A DNA stretch of 64,000 nucleotides from Bacillus albus (GCF_001884185.1 NZ_MAOE01000001.1:124001-188000); one strand, 5' to 3'. Shown: positions 1 to 8,421, counted from the first letter of the stretch. Program-made: numbers and translations. The notes: generated by a model not told the origin, from the letters alone.

Positions 1-157
1 CACTAATAATCTCTAAATTTTCATTTGTTATTTTGATATTATTAGAAGTTCTTGTTAATATTTTTACTTGATACCCCTTATCTAGCGCTTCTTTTACAAG
101 GAATTTCCCGGCTTTTCCGTTTGCACCCAAAATAGCTATTTTATTTGTACTTTCCAA
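1..157 (-). CDS. NAD(P)-binding Rossmann-fold protein (NmrA/epimerase-like), 3' part cut by window edge
   Basis: Only the first 52 codons are in the window. The N-terminus carries a Rossmann nucleotide-binding loop GANGKAG (about residues 11-17) after a short beta strand, as in atypical short-chain dehydrogenases and NmrA-like NAD(P)-binding proteins. The start is a TTG at 157 preceded by AGAGGGG at good spacing. The rest of the protein lies left of the window, so substrate and activity cannot be judged. The family-level call is fairly safe; anything finer is not. Confidence 0.6.
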   Translation of the reverse strand, partial: MESTNKIAILGANGKAGKFLVKEALDKGYQVKILTRTSNNIKITNENLEIIS

Positions 158-172
158 TATTAACCCCTCTTA

Positions 173-883
173 CTATCTATTATTTACTACATTAATCTCA
201 TACACTCGTAAAAAAGCAATTAAATGCTCACACGCTCGTTCACACGCTAACATTTTAAAGATTTTTTGTTCCTCTTTCGTTTTATCATTCGCTTGATCTG
301 ATGCAGCTTTTAAACTGAGAAAAGGTTTGTTATTGATTTGACACACATAAGCAAAAGCTGCCACTTCTTGATCAACCGCTAATGCTCCATATACAGTATG
401 GAGTAAATACCTCATTTCTGAACTACGAATACGTTGATCTCCAGATAAAAATGTACCAAAATGAATCGGATCATAAGATCGTACCTTTTTTATTCTTCTT
501 ACAAGTGACTTTGTTGTTTCAATAGGTGCTGTCCTACCATTATATAAATTAAAAGCATCTTCCCCCGAACCAGCAGCAGTAACGTCGTGTTGTATTGCAT
601 TAAGGGCTACTACAATATGTCCATTTTTCACCTTATTTGATAGACTTCCGCATATTCCCGTCATAAATAACTCATCTGGCTGGAACTCACAAATTAATAA
701 TTGTACACAACTTGCACAACTTACTTTGCCAACTCCAGTTACAACGGAGATAACTTCCAAATTATTCATATAATGAAAATGAAATTCCCAAGCTGCTCGT
801 TTTTCAAAGCGTTCACTTGGATAATATTGATGCAAATACGTAAGTTCTGGTTCCCATGCGGATACGATTGCAATACGTTTCAT
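173..883 (-). CDS. 5'-methylthioadenosine/S-adenosylhomocysteine nucleosidase-like phosphorylase-family protein
   Basis: A 236-residue member of the nucleoside phosphorylase/MTA-SAH nucleosidase superfamily, which cleaves N-glycosidic bonds of nucleosides in salvage or methyl-cycle recycling. The glycine-rich stretch TGVGKVSCA, the GICGSL motif, SGDQ and the late block DQEVAAFAYVC...KAASDQAN match the family. In classical Pfs the active-site block reads MEGAAVA; here Gln replaces Met next to the conserved Glu. I chose the ATG at 883 because it begins the first family strand (MKRIAIV). The frame is open to 913, but that start would abut the previous gene's stop. Exact substrate is inferred only. 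Confidence 0.7.
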   Translation of the reverse strand: MKRIAIVSAWEPELTYLHQYYPSERFEKRAAWEFHFHYMNNLEVISVVTGVGKVSCASCVQLLICEFQPDELFMTGICGSLSNKVKNGHIVVALNAIQHDVTAAGSGEDAFNLYNGRTAPIETTKSLVRRIKKVRSYDPIHFGTFLSGDQRIRSSEMRYLLHTVYGALAVDQEVAAFAYVCQINNKPFLSLKAASDQANDKTKEEQKIFKMLACERACEHLIAFLRVYEINVVNNR

Positions 884-909
884 TACACGCTTCACTTCCC
901 CTATTGTTA

Positions 910-1738
910 TCATGTAAATACTTTATCTATACCTTCTCGTTCATAATCTGGAATCCACTCTTTATATTTCTCATATAAATTTCGTATTGTTTCTTTATTC
1001 TTCGCAATTACTTCACATCCTCTATCATCGTATATAAACATGATAATATCTTTCGTTACATTTATAAGAAATACATCTGGATAAGAAATCTCTTTTTTGC
1101 ATCCATAACGAGGATAAAGACCTGGAAAATCTTCATGATTCGCAGCTTGAATAAGCGATTGGTATTTAATATCTTCTGCAAGGCATTTTAACGAAAATTG
1201 ATATGTACAATATAAATCAGCTTCTTCATCTTCAAATAGAAACGCTAACGTTTCTTGTTTTATTTTGAAATTTAAATTCCTCTTTTTAATAAAGTGAAAC
1301 TTTAATCAGTGGGGGTTTTGTTCATCCCCCCACTGATTATCAGCCCTCACCAATCGGGCTTTTACGGGCAGTTGATCCCCCACCTAACTTCTTTGCTTCC
1401 GCTGAATTTTGAGGTGGGGGTCTTACTGCCCGTTAATGCGGGATAAATTTATTGTATACATTTATTTTCTGCGAATTTTTCACATTTTCCTTTTTAAATC
1501 GATAAACATTTGTTACTAAAAAGACTTCATCTTCTTTTGAAAATATATCTTCAAATAAGTATTTATTATATGTATAAAGTTGAGTGAAGTATTCCCTATT
1601 TACGGCGTCGGTTCTTTCTACATATAGGTCTTTCCCTTTCCCAAAATGAAAATGCAAATGATTTTCCCATTGAAAGTATATATGTGGTACTAATGTAACC
1701 CCAGGAAATGTTTGATTCATATATTCTTTTAATTGCAT
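910..1738 (-). pseudogene. DUF3885-type protein gene split by a bcr1-like insertion
   Basis: The N-terminal half starts at 1738 and runs about 97 codons into the insertion, then stops at 1433. The C-terminal half continues from about 1288 to the TGA at 910-912 in another frame and has no start of its own. The C-terminal part (DDRGCEVIAKNKETIR) resembles DUF3885 proteins common in Bacillus. Removing the insert plus one 5-bp target copy (154 nt) joins the halves exactly in frame and gives a 224-codon protein reading through YNKFIKKRNLNFK at the junction. So the gene was intact before insertion and is probably inactive now. DUF3885 function is unknown. Confidence 0.8.
1289..1447. repeat. bcr1-like mobile repeat with ATAAA/TTTAT target duplication
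   Basis: A 149-bp insert (1294-1442) flanked by direct ATAAA copies at 1289-1293 and 1443-1447 (TTTAT on the minus strand). It has three nested inverted repeats: TAATCAGTGGGGG pairing with CCCCCCACTGATTA (about 1302-1339), CGGGCAG with CTGCCCG (about 1365-1433), and GATCCCCCACCT with GAGGTGGGGGTC (1374-1422). It has no ORF. Size, base composition (GC-rich in an AT-rich chromosome), folding and TTTAT duplication match what I recall of the published B. cereus-group bcr1 element. The name is from memory, not a search. Confidence 0.75.
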
Positions 1739-1751
1739 TCTTATACCCTTT

Positions 1752-2360
1752 CTACTCTATAATTTCTTTTAACTGCCAATATGATTCTTCTAACCAAGGA
1801 TGCAAAACTTTCAACTTATCTTTTCTATCCCACAAATATGAAATATATGCAAAAGCAGCATGTTCTAAAGATTTTTCTAAACCTTTTTTTACTTCTACTA
1901 AATATGGTGGCGCTCCATTTTGATCCCATTCTATTTTATCAGCAACAAATAACACTAAATCCATTTTCGTTGCATGTTTACGTAGTGTAGTATGGCAACA
2001 AATTGCATTCAAAATTTCTTCATCATCCACTTTAAATATCTCTTTTGCGATTACTCTCGAAATTTTTTGATGAATAATCATTGGAAATTTCCGTTCTTCT
2101 TGTAATATCTCTATTCCAAATTCTTCAGCAACTACAATCCGATCTTCATTCGAAAAGATTGCACTAATATCATGTAAATATCCTGCAATTGCTGCCTTTT
2201 CTTCATTTACATGATACATAATCCCAATTTTACGAGATTCATTTGCCACTCGAATTGAATGTTTATATGTAATTTCTTTATTGTATTTTAATAGAAAATC
2301 TTTTATATCATTTTCAATTTTTCCAGTTGGAGTAAATGAATATATATCCTTATATAACAT
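1752..2360 (-). CDS. HD-domain phosphohydrolase (YqeK-like)
   Basis: 202 residues with an HD-superfamily metal-site pattern: H34 in YKHSIRVA, the LHD dyad in GYLHDISAIF, His in IIHQKIS and CCHTT, and the late Asp in VADKIEWDQ. This order matches YqeK-type proteins, which hydrolyse symmetrical dinucleoside tetraphosphates (Ap4A). It lies just upstream, in transcription order, of the split DUF3885 gene. Being a divergent YqeK relative outside the usual nadD-yqeK cluster, it may act on another nucleotide. Family call is firm; substrate is inferred. Confidence 0.7.
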   Translation of the reverse strand: MLYKDIYSFTPTGKIENDIKDFLLKYNKEITYKHSIRVANESRKIGIMYHVNEEKAAIAGYLHDISAIFSNEDRIVVAEEFGIEILQEERKFPMIIHQKISRVIAKEIFKVDDEEILNAICCHTTLRKHATKMDLVLFVADKIEWDQNGAPPYLVEVKKGLEKSLEHAAFAYISYLWDRKDKLKVLHPWLEESYWQLKEIIE

Positions 2361-2551
2361 CGTATGTCCCCTTCTTCCTAATTTTGAGTATAACGTTGTA
2401 TTTAAATATCCTTTTTAATTGTATTCGTTAAGACTGTTTTAATCCCTTTTTTATACGTTACATGAAATTTTATGTGGAATCATTGCTACAAAATACATAA
2501 ATGTTTGATATTATAGTAATGTTAATGATTTGTAAGGAAAGGAACTACATA

Positions 2552-3247
2552 ATGAATAAAAACATATTAATTATTGATGATGATAAAGAAATTGTTGAAT
2601 TACTTGCTGTTTATTTGCGAAATGAAGGTTATAACATTTATAAAGCATACGATGGTGATGAAGCATTACAAATGATTTCTACATATGAAGTTGACCTTAT
2701 GGTTTTGGATATTATGATGCCAAAACGAAACGGATTAGAAGTTTGCCAAGAGGTTCGTGAGAATAATACTGTACCCATTCTTATGCTAAGTGCAAAAGCC
2801 GAAGATATGAATAAAATATTAGGTCTTATGACTGGTGCAGATGATTATATGATTAAACCATTCAATCCATTAGAATTAGTAGCTAGAGTGAAAGCTTTAC
2901 TACGAAGATCATCTTTCCAAAATGCCATTTCCTCTAAAAATGAAGATGGTATTATTCATATTCGTTCCGCTGAAATACACAAACATAATCATACAGTTAA
3001 AGTAAATGGAGAATATATTAAGCTTACTTCTATTGAATTTGATATTTTATATTTACTTGCGAGTAATACGGGGAGAGTATTTAGTTCCGAAGAAATTTTT
3101 GAACGCGTTTGGAATGAAGATGGTTATGGCTCAAATAAAACTGTAATGGTTCACATTAGTAATTTACGAGATAAACTTGAAACAGGAATGAATGGAGAGA
3201 AGTTTATTCATACTGTTTGGGGAGTAGGCTATAAAATTGAGAAATGA
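2552..3247 (+). CDS. OmpR/VanR-type response regulator
   Basis: 231 residues. The receiver domain has the acidic pocket D9-D11, phosphoacceptor D53 in LDIMMP, switch S80 and K102 in IKPF. It is followed by a winged-helix DNA-binding domain ending in HTVWGVGYKIE. The ATG at 2552 follows GGAAAGGAA at good spacing; the longer open frame from 2501 has no ribosome site. The 3' end overlaps the kinase gene by 11 nt, so the pair is translationally coupled. It resembles VanR-type regulators in which kinase and regulator flank a D-Ala-D-Ala peptidase, but no vanHAX genes are present. Confidence 0.9.
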   Translation: MNKNILIIDDDKEIVELLAVYLRNEGYNIYKAYDGDEALQMISTYEVDLMVLDIMMPKRNGLEVCQEVRENNTVPILMLSAKAEDMNKILGLMTGADDYMIKPFNPLELVARVKALLRRSSFQNAISSKNEDGIIHIRSAEIHKHNHTVKVNGEYIKLTSIEFDILYLLASNTGRVFSSEEIFERVWNEDGYGSNKTVMVHISNLRDKLETGMNGEKFIHTVWGVGYKIEK

Positions 3248-4394
3248 AGCATTTGATATATTAAAAGATATCCCAAAGTGGAAGTTAATTTTTTGGTTCA
3301 TGTTAGCTATCACACTTACCCCTATTACTGAATTAATTATATATCGCCTTGTTACAAGTGTAATTGAAAGTTCACTTACATTAAGCGAACTCGGCAAAGA
3401 ATTCATTAGAATTTTTGGTTATGAAAAATATAAAGGAATAAAGGAATCTCTTTGGATGATGATCGTCTCTTATTTATTTTTATTTTCGATTTTCTCATCT
3501 TACCTATACATTTTTTACCGTCATGAAAGAAAGCTTTACTATGAAACTTGCATTAAAAAAATGATAGAAGAGATTCGGTATATTTCAAATGGAAACTTTA
3601 ATCATAAAGTTTCTATCGTACATCATAATTACCTGGAAGAATTAGCAACTGGGGTTAATCACATTGTTGAACAATTGAAAGTCTCGATTGATGAAGAAAG
3701 ACAGGCAGAACAAGCAAAAAGTGAATTGATTACAAATGTATCGCATGATTTACGTACTCCTCTTACCTCAATAGTTGGATACGTGAATTTAATCCACCAT
3801 GATAATTATAGAGATGAAGTGGAATTACGCCATTATATACAAGTCATTTACGATAAAGTAACACGTCTTAATGCATTAATGAATGACTTGTTTGAATATA
3901 CACGTGTTCAAAATAAAGAGTTAAGTTTATATTCTGTCCCCATTGATATTGTAGAACTTCTTGGACAATTAACTGTTCAATTTCGAATACAATTTCAAGA
4001 AGCGAATATAGAATGTCGCCCTTCTTTCCCATCTCAAAAACTGATGGTATTAGCTGATGGAGACAAATTAGTACGCGTATTTGAAAATCTAATTATTAAT
4101 GCTATCGCTTATGGAAACGACGGTGATTATATCGATTTTGCAGCCTATGAAAGCAATAATATGATTACTATAGATATAACAAATTACGGCCAACCTATTC
4201 CTAGTACGGATTTACCTCATATTTTTGAACGTTTTTATCGCGTTGAAAAATCTCGCTCTACGAACACTGGTGGATCTGGTCTCGGATTAGCAATTGCAAA
4301 AAGTATTGTTGAATTGCATAAAGGAACAATTGAAGTATATAGTGATGATAAAAAAACAACTTTCACTGTAAAACTACAACAATATAAATGTTAA
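3237..4394 (+). CDS. VanS-like sensor histidine kinase
   Basis: 385 residues starting with TTG inside the regulator's last codons. Two membrane helices (about 14-37 and 71-93) enclose a short extracytoplasmic loop. A HAMP-like linker leads to the dimerisation box NVSHDLRTPL (H170), an N box (NLIINAIAYG) and a G2 box (GGSGLGLAIA). It autophosphorylates and passes phosphate to the adjacent regulator. The small outer loop suggests sensing of a membrane or cell-wall signal. The next gene is a carboxypeptidase-like protein, supporting a cell-wall role. Signal unknown. Confidence 0.9.
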   Translation: MRNEAFDILKDIPKWKLIFWFMLAITLTPITELIIYRLVTSVIESSLTLSELGKEFIRIFGYEKYKGIKESLWMMIVSYLFLFSIFSSYLYIFYRHERKLYYETCIKKMIEEIRYISNGNFNHKVSIVHHNYLEELATGVNHIVEQLKVSIDEERQAEQAKSELITNVSHDLRTPLTSIVGYVNLIHHDNYRDEVELRHYIQVIYDKVTRLNALMNDLFEYTRVQNKELSLYSVPIDIVELLGQLTVQFRIQFQEANIECRPSFPSQKLMVLADGDKLVRVFENLIINAIAYGNDGDYIDFAAYESNNMITIDITNYGQPIPSTDLPHIFERFYRVEKSRSTNTGGSGLGLAIAKSIVELHKGTIEVYSDDKKTTFTVKLQQYKC

Positions 4395-4408
4395 TAGAGC
4401 TTAACTTT

Positions 4409-4446
4409 AGGTCTAATTCCTTATCATAAAAGGAATTGGACCTTTT
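4409..4446 (+). terminator. Rho-independent terminator after the two-component genes
   Basis: AGGTCTAATTCCTT pairs with AAGGAATTGGACCT (one G-U pair) around a 7-nt loop and is followed by TTTTATTTTT, 15 nt after the kinase stop. Confidence 0.8.
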
Positions 4447-4483
4447 ATTTTTCATTAACATCCAAAATTTAATAATCCTTTAT

Positions 4484-4503
4484 AATTCTTTAGAAATTCT
4501 TTA
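4484..4503 (+). promoter_or_regulatory. Direct repeat, possible response-regulator box
   Basis: AATTCTTTA occurs twice (4484-4492 and 4495-4503) with an 11-bp period, about one DNA turn. It lies in the intergenic region upstream of the carboxypeptidase-like gene at 4576. OmpR-family regulators bind such same-face direct repeats, so this could be the target of the regulator encoded just upstream. Inference only. Confidence 0.35.
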
Positions 4504-4575
4504 CCTTTTCTTTCATCCTAATTAAGCATTCCTTTTTACAATATTATTATCGATGTCATAATAGGAGGATCGCTT

Positions 4576-5592
4576 ATGCAATTCCTGAAAAAATTCACAA
4601 TTTTATTGTTATCTTTTGTTATTACAGCACTTATCGTTTTATATTTTTATCTTTATGTAAATGGTCCAATTATTCAAGCTAAATCAGCTATTTTAATAGA
4701 TGCTAATTCAGGTGAAGTTGTTTATAAAAAAAATGAAGATATTTCTATACAGTCAGCTACTTTATCTAAATTAATGACAGAGTATATCGCAATGGAACAA
4801 CTGCATGAAGGAAAAATACAATTAGATGAATTAGTAAAAATAAGTAACGAAGTTTTTCGAGCAGAAACAAGGCCTATACAAGTAACTTCGAAAGATAAAA
4901 CGACAGTTCGTGATTTACTTCATGCATTGTTTTTGACAGGGAATAATCGTTCCGCACTTGCCCTTGCAGAACACATTGCTGGAAACGAAGATAACTTTAC
5001 ACTTTTAATGAATGAAAAAGCAAAACAACTAAAGTTATCACAACCATCCCCGTTTCTAAATGCTACTGGTATGAATAACGATACAAATAAGCAAACAAAT
5101 ACAACAGCCATAGATGTAGCGAAACTAGCGACACAATTAGTAAAAGACTTTCCAGATGTATTGAATATTACGAAACTAACCTCTTACCAATTTACCTTCA
5201 AAGATTCAAAAGTTTTCAACACAAATAAAATGATTTATTCCCTTAATAAAAACATTAATCTCCAAGGTGTTGACGGCTTACAAACTAGTTTTTCAACTAA
5301 TGGTAATTATAGTTTTGTAAGTACAGCACATCGAGGAGATACTAGACTTATTTCTGTAATATTAGACTCAAATGAAGAAAACAGTACCTTTATTGAAACA
5401 AAAAAGCTACTACAGTACGGTTTTGATCCATCCTCTTATTCTGCACTCCAAGCTTTTAAAGATGCTGTTACATCTTGGACAGTTTTGCTTCAGTTTAAAA
5501 ATTTAATCATACAAACATTATTGATTTTCTTCATTATTACAATTTTAATGTTTTTACATATACGTCAGAAAAAATCCGAGGATTTCAATTAG
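4576..5592 (+). CDS. Membrane-anchored S11-type carboxypeptidase homologue with degenerate catalytic motifs
   Basis: 338 residues with an N-terminal membrane helix (7-28) and a second near the C-terminus (about 308-328). The fold region aligns with the DacA-type protein encoded at 34300-35613, but all three penicillin-recognition motifs differ: SMTK is TLSK (T62-K65), SAN is GNN (122-124) and KTG is QTS (236-238). The nucleophile Ser and the KTG Lys are therefore gone. The surrounding scaffold is well conserved and the ORF is intact with ribosome site AGGAGG, which argues for a kept non-enzymatic role rather than decay. It follows a VanRS-like pair and could be a regulator or ligand-binding pseudo-enzyme. 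That role is inference. Confidence 0.8.
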   Translation: MQFLKKFTILLLSFVITALIVLYFYLYVNGPIIQAKSAILIDANSGEVVYKKNEDISIQSATLSKLMTEYIAMEQLHEGKIQLDELVKISNEVFRAETRPIQVTSKDKTTVRDLLHALFLTGNNRSALALAEHIAGNEDNFTLLMNEKAKQLKLSQPSPFLNATGMNNDTNKQTNTTAIDVAKLATQLVKDFPDVLNITKLTSYQFTFKDSKVFNTNKMIYSLNKNINLQGVDGLQTSFSTNGNYSFVSTAHRGDTRLISVILDSNEENSTFIETKKLLQYGFDPSSYSALQAFKDAVTSWTVLLQFKNLIIQTLLIFFIITILMFLHIRQKKSEDFN

Positions 5593-5611
5593 GAAATCTT
5601 CTTATATATAT

Positions 5612-5646
5612 AAAACGGCTTGCATTTACAGTACAAGCCGTTTTTT
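5612..5646. terminator. Terminator between convergent genes
   Basis: AAAACGGCTTG pairs with CAAGCCGTTTT and is followed by a T run on the plus strand. It ends the carboxypeptidase-like gene and also faces the convergent DinB pseudogene, whose stop is 3 nt away. Confidence 0.85.
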
Positions 5647-5648
5647 AA

Positions 5649-6107
5649 CTATAGTCCTCTTCCAATTAAATTCGCTGAAACAGGCTGAAGATTTAGTTCT
5701 CTCGCCCATATAGATAGCTGACCAATGTGATGAATTTCATGTACAATTACATGTCTTAACACTTCACCGTATGTATATGTTTTATCTGTCCACGAAGCTT
5801 TTAATATTTTACATTCTAGGCTAGATGACCACAACTGCAAAAAATCATCTAATCCTCGTTTATATAAATCAGATAACGCTTTTACTTTTTGGATTGATTG
5901 ATAATCTTGAAACTACGGTTCATTATCTTCTTTTCCTTGAAGTGCACTAATCCAGCTATATTCAACATCGACAATATGAAATAATGTTTCTAAAATACTT
6001 CCAACACCACCAATACGATTGCGAAGTAATTCTTCCTCTGAAAGTTGTTCACACCACTTAAACCAATCATCTCTTACTTGCCAATTATATTGAAATATAG
6101 TGTGCAT
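5649..6107 (-). pseudogene. DinB-family protein gene with an in-frame TAG
   Basis: Starting at ATG 6107 (after GGGAGAGA), the frame reads as a DinB/YfiT-like four-helix protein: MHTIFQYNWQ, then HIVDVEYSWISAL with the first metal-ligand His. It meets TAG at 5913-5915. Translation resumes in the same frame (FQDYQSIQKVKALSDLYKRG) and contains the C-terminal HEIHHIGQLSIWARE motif typical of the family. Full length would be 152 codons, normal for DinB. One base change explains the break, so it is a recent nonsense mutation or a sequencing error. Without readthrough the product loses the second half of the metal site. Confidence 0.8.
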
Positions 6108-6120
6108 ATTTATCTCTCCC

Positions 6121-6849
6121 CTACCCAATAATCCATTTAACAGCATCTGTTATATATTGAGGCTCGTCTTTTTGAATATAGTGACCACTTCGTTCTGCAA
6201 TTACAAATTTATTATTGCTTGATAATCGTAATAATTCTTCTTGCAATTGTAACCATTTCATTTGTGCATCTGGCGAATAAAAAGCTTTTTTACCCGCAGC
6301 TAACACGACAAGTGGAATATCATTCATTGATTTACAATATCTATCTACTTCACTTAAACTAAATGTAAATTCTTCATATGAACTTTCATATACAAACTGT
6401 TTATAGTAAGCTTCTTGAAATTCAGTAGACATGATTGGTAAAAATGCTTCTTTATAATTTTCTGGTGTCGAATCCACCAAAACGATTCCCAACATATCTT
6501 CAGGATAAAAATTCGCAAATAAACGTGCATTTATACCGCCGAAAGAATGTCCTACAAAAATATAAGGTGGTTTCAATTGTAATTGCGTCAAACAACACCT
6601 TAAACCTTTTACCATTTCAGAACTAATACGTCTCTTGGAACTCTTCCTACTTTTCCCTAATCCCGCTCGATCATATGTAAGTACCGTCCCATATTCCGTC
6701 AACTCTTCAGCAATATGGTCCCATGTCTTTGAATAATCGCCATAACCTGCCTCCATTATAATAACTGGCTGTAGCTTCTTTCCTTTGAACTTTTTCGTAT
6801 ACATTTTAAAATCGTCAACTTGTACATATTCCTCTATACATTTAACCAT
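6121..6849 (-). CDS. Alpha/beta-hydrolase
   Basis: 242 residues with an alpha/beta-hydrolase fold: nucleophile elbow GHSFGG, an oxyanion/cap region after EAGYGDYSKTW, the strand LVVLAAGKK and a late catalytic His in ERSGHYIQ. It probably hydrolyses a small ester, amide or similar substrate in the cytoplasm (no signal peptide). The ATG at 6849 overlaps the stop of the upstream kinase gene (ATGGTTAA), indicating translational coupling. A TTG two codons earlier is an alternative start. Substrate cannot be read from sequence. Confidence 0.8.
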   Translation of the reverse strand: MVKCIEEYVQVDDFKMYTKKFKGKKLQPVIIMEAGYGDYSKTWDHIAEELTEYGTVLTYDRAGLGKSRKSSKRRISSEMVKGLRCCLTQLQLKPPYIFVGHSFGGINARLFANFYPEDMLGIVLVDSTPENYKEAFLPIMSTEFQEAYYKQFVYESSYEEFTFSLSEVDRYCKSMNDIPLVVLAAGKKAFYSPDAQMKWLQLQEELLRLSSNNKFVIAERSGHYIQKDEPQYITDAVKWIIG

Positions 6850-7432
6850 TGACAATCACTTCTCTCAGACCAAGTTCCTCTACAGCATGATTAATTATTT
6901 CACTTACAGATAAGGAGCCATCCAATACAATATCCGAATTCGGCTTAACAGTATGAATTGCTTCTAAATAAGCTTTTCTCGCAAATGTCATATAATGTTT
7001 CAAATCATTATGTATTTCATCTATTGTATCTTCTTTAAAATCTCGCAAGATTCTTCTAGCCATTGCAATATCTAAAGGCGTATCGATAAATATAGTTACA
7101 TCAATAAATTCTCGCATTTCACTATTTAAGTATGCAAAAGGATAATCTACAATAATATAATCTACATTACCCTCTCGTATAAGATGCTGAATATCATGAA
7201 TTAATGGCGTAAGTACCCATTCATCATAATTTGCTCCATCATCAATCCATTTACAAATATCAGTAGGACAATTTTTAAAGTGATAGCTATCAAAATATAG
7301 TGCTTTTGAATTTGTTAGCTTTTGAGTTAATTTTTCTGTGACAGTAGTTTTACCTCCTCCTGAAACAGCTGCAATTGTAATGATTTTCGTTTTATTATTC
7401 ACAATCCCCACCATACCCCTTTTAATTAACAT
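6842..7432 (-). CDS. Uridine kinase-like P-loop kinase
   Basis: 196 residues with Walker A AVSGGGKTT near residues 22-30, a Walker-B-like IIVDYPFAY, and lid arginines in ARRILRDF. This matches P-loop small-molecule kinases related to uridine kinase or panthothenate kinase. Several starts are possible (7432 ATG, or downstream ATG/GTG codons before NNKTKIIT), and AAAAGGGG lies between them, so the true N-terminus may be 6-12 residues shorter. It is followed by, and overlaps, the hydrolase gene. The phosphorylated substrate is unknown. Confidence 0.75.
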   Translation of the reverse strand: MLIKRGMVGIVNNKTKIITIAAVSGGGKTTVTEKLTQKLTNSKALYFDSYHFKNCPTDICKWIDDGANYDEWVLTPLIHDIQHLIREGNVDYIIVDYPFAYLNSEMREFIDVTIFIDTPLDIAMARRILRDFKEDTIDEIHNDLKHYMTFARKAYLEAIHTVKPNSDIVLDGSLSVSEIINHAVEELGLREVIVNG

Positions 7433-7449
7433 AATATAATTACAGATAA

Positions 7450-7968
7450 CTATAATTCTTTATCGCTCCATTCATATTCTAACATACTCATTTCCCATAA
7501 ATTCCAATACGTTTCTCCTACTTTTTTTGACTCTCGTAATAAACCTTCTTTTACAAATCCTGTTTTTTCATAACATGAGATGGCAGACGTATTAAAATCA
7601 TAAACACCAAGAGTTACTCTATGTAGTTTTAATTCTTCAAATGCAACTTGTAGTACTGCCTTCATCATATGCTTCCCTATAGAGTGTCCTCTCATTTTAG
7701 TATCACCAATTAGCACTTTTCCAATCCTTGCAGACTTATTAATATTGTCTATTTGCCCAAGTGAAATATGACCAACTACATTCTTAGAATCCTCATCTAT
7801 TACTTTAAATGCAAGCGTATTTTCGCTTTCTATATACTTTTCTAATTGCTGTTCATTTAACGGGTATGTAAATGCATTTCCTGACCATTGTATTAAAAAC
7901 TCTTCGGAGCCAATCCAACCTATTAATTGTTTGAAATCAGACTTTTTAAAGGTTTCTAGTTTAATCAC
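7450..7968 (-). CDS. GNAT N-acetyltransferase (RimJ/RimL-like)
   Basis: 172 residues. The acetyl-CoA-binding region RIGKVLIGDTKMRGHSIG followed by KHMMKAVLQVAFEELKLHRVTLGVYDFNT-type strands is diagnostic of GNAT proteins near RimJ/RimL or SpeG. The chosen start is GTG 7968, six bases after GAAAGGAG. The open frame from 7992 has no ribosome site. It may acetylate a protein N-terminus, polyamine or drug. It lies 17 nt upstream of the kinase gene on the same strand and probably forms an operon with it and the hydrolase. Confidence 0.8.
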   Translation of the reverse strand: MIKLETFKKSDFKQLIGWIGSEEFLIQWSGNAFTYPLNEQQLEKYIESENTLAFKVIDEDSKNVVGHISLGQIDNINKSARIGKVLIGDTKMRGHSIGKHMMKAVLQVAFEELKLHRVTLGVYDFNTSAISCYEKTGFVKEGLLRESKKVGETYWNLWEMSMLEYEWSDKEL

Positions 7969-8055
7969 TTTTATGCTCCTTTCGTACATCATATTTTATA
8001 GCCCCAAACCTATTTCTATATAAAGAATATATTCTCCTTTATATGAAATTAAAAT

Positions 8056-8079
8056 AAAGCCATTCTTAAGAATGGCTTT
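8056..8079 (-). terminator. Terminator of the Cys-rich protein gene
   Basis: A perfect 24-bp palindrome, AAAGCCATTCTT with its mirror, followed on the minus strand by TATTTTAATTT. It lies 27 nt downstream of the stop at 8107. Confidence 0.75.
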
Positions 8080-8106
8080 ACCAAAAAGCGAAATTACCCT
8101 TTTTCC

Positions 8107-8421
8107 CTATGTCAACAATGGCTCAATCGCTTCAATTTTACAAACTGAAATAATTACTGTAACTACCCCAGCACTATTAGCAAGCTTTACAACATCACAA
8201 GTGACTGAAGAAACAGTTCCTGCATAATTATTACTTCCTGTTGTAATGCGCACTGATCTGTTTACTAACTTTCTCAGCTCATCTCTAATTCCTTGTACAC
8301 AGCAACAGTCACATGCCTTATTTTGCTCTTCATGTTCTTTTTTACACTCTTCAAAAACGTCCCAACAATCATCCTGTTTACATGAACACTTTTTTCTAGA
8401 ATTACTATAACGATATCCCAA
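8107..8421 (-). CDS. Small Cys-rich protein, probably spore-associated
   Basis: 104 residues. The N-terminal third is rich in Cys and charged residues (CSCKQDDCWDVFEECKK, CDCCCVQG), and a beta-rich C-terminal half (VRITTGSNNYAGTVSSV) looks like a small Sm/SH3-like barrel. The start is TTG 8421 after GGGGGTGAG. No signal peptide or membrane segment is seen. Cys clusters of this type, plus a SigK-like promoter upstream, suggest a spore coat or exosporium component, but I do not recognise the family by name. The neighbouring gene at 9009 is also Cys/His-rich, supporting the idea. Confidence 0.55.
   Translation of the reverse strand: MGYRYSNSRKKCSCKQDDCWDVFEECKKEHEEQNKACDCCCVQGIRDELRKLVNRSVRITTGSNNYAGTVSSVTCDVVKLANSAGVVTVIISVCKIEAIEPLLT

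Noticed and set aside
2501-2551. Extended N-terminus of the response regulator
   Set aside because: No receiver homology in the extra 17 residues; the ribosome site lies just before the ATG at 2552.
2552-5592. Vancomycin resistance cluster
   Set aside because: VanRS-like genes and a carboxypeptidase homologue are present but there is no vanH, vanA/B ligase or vanX; the carboxypeptidase homologue lacks its catalytic residues.
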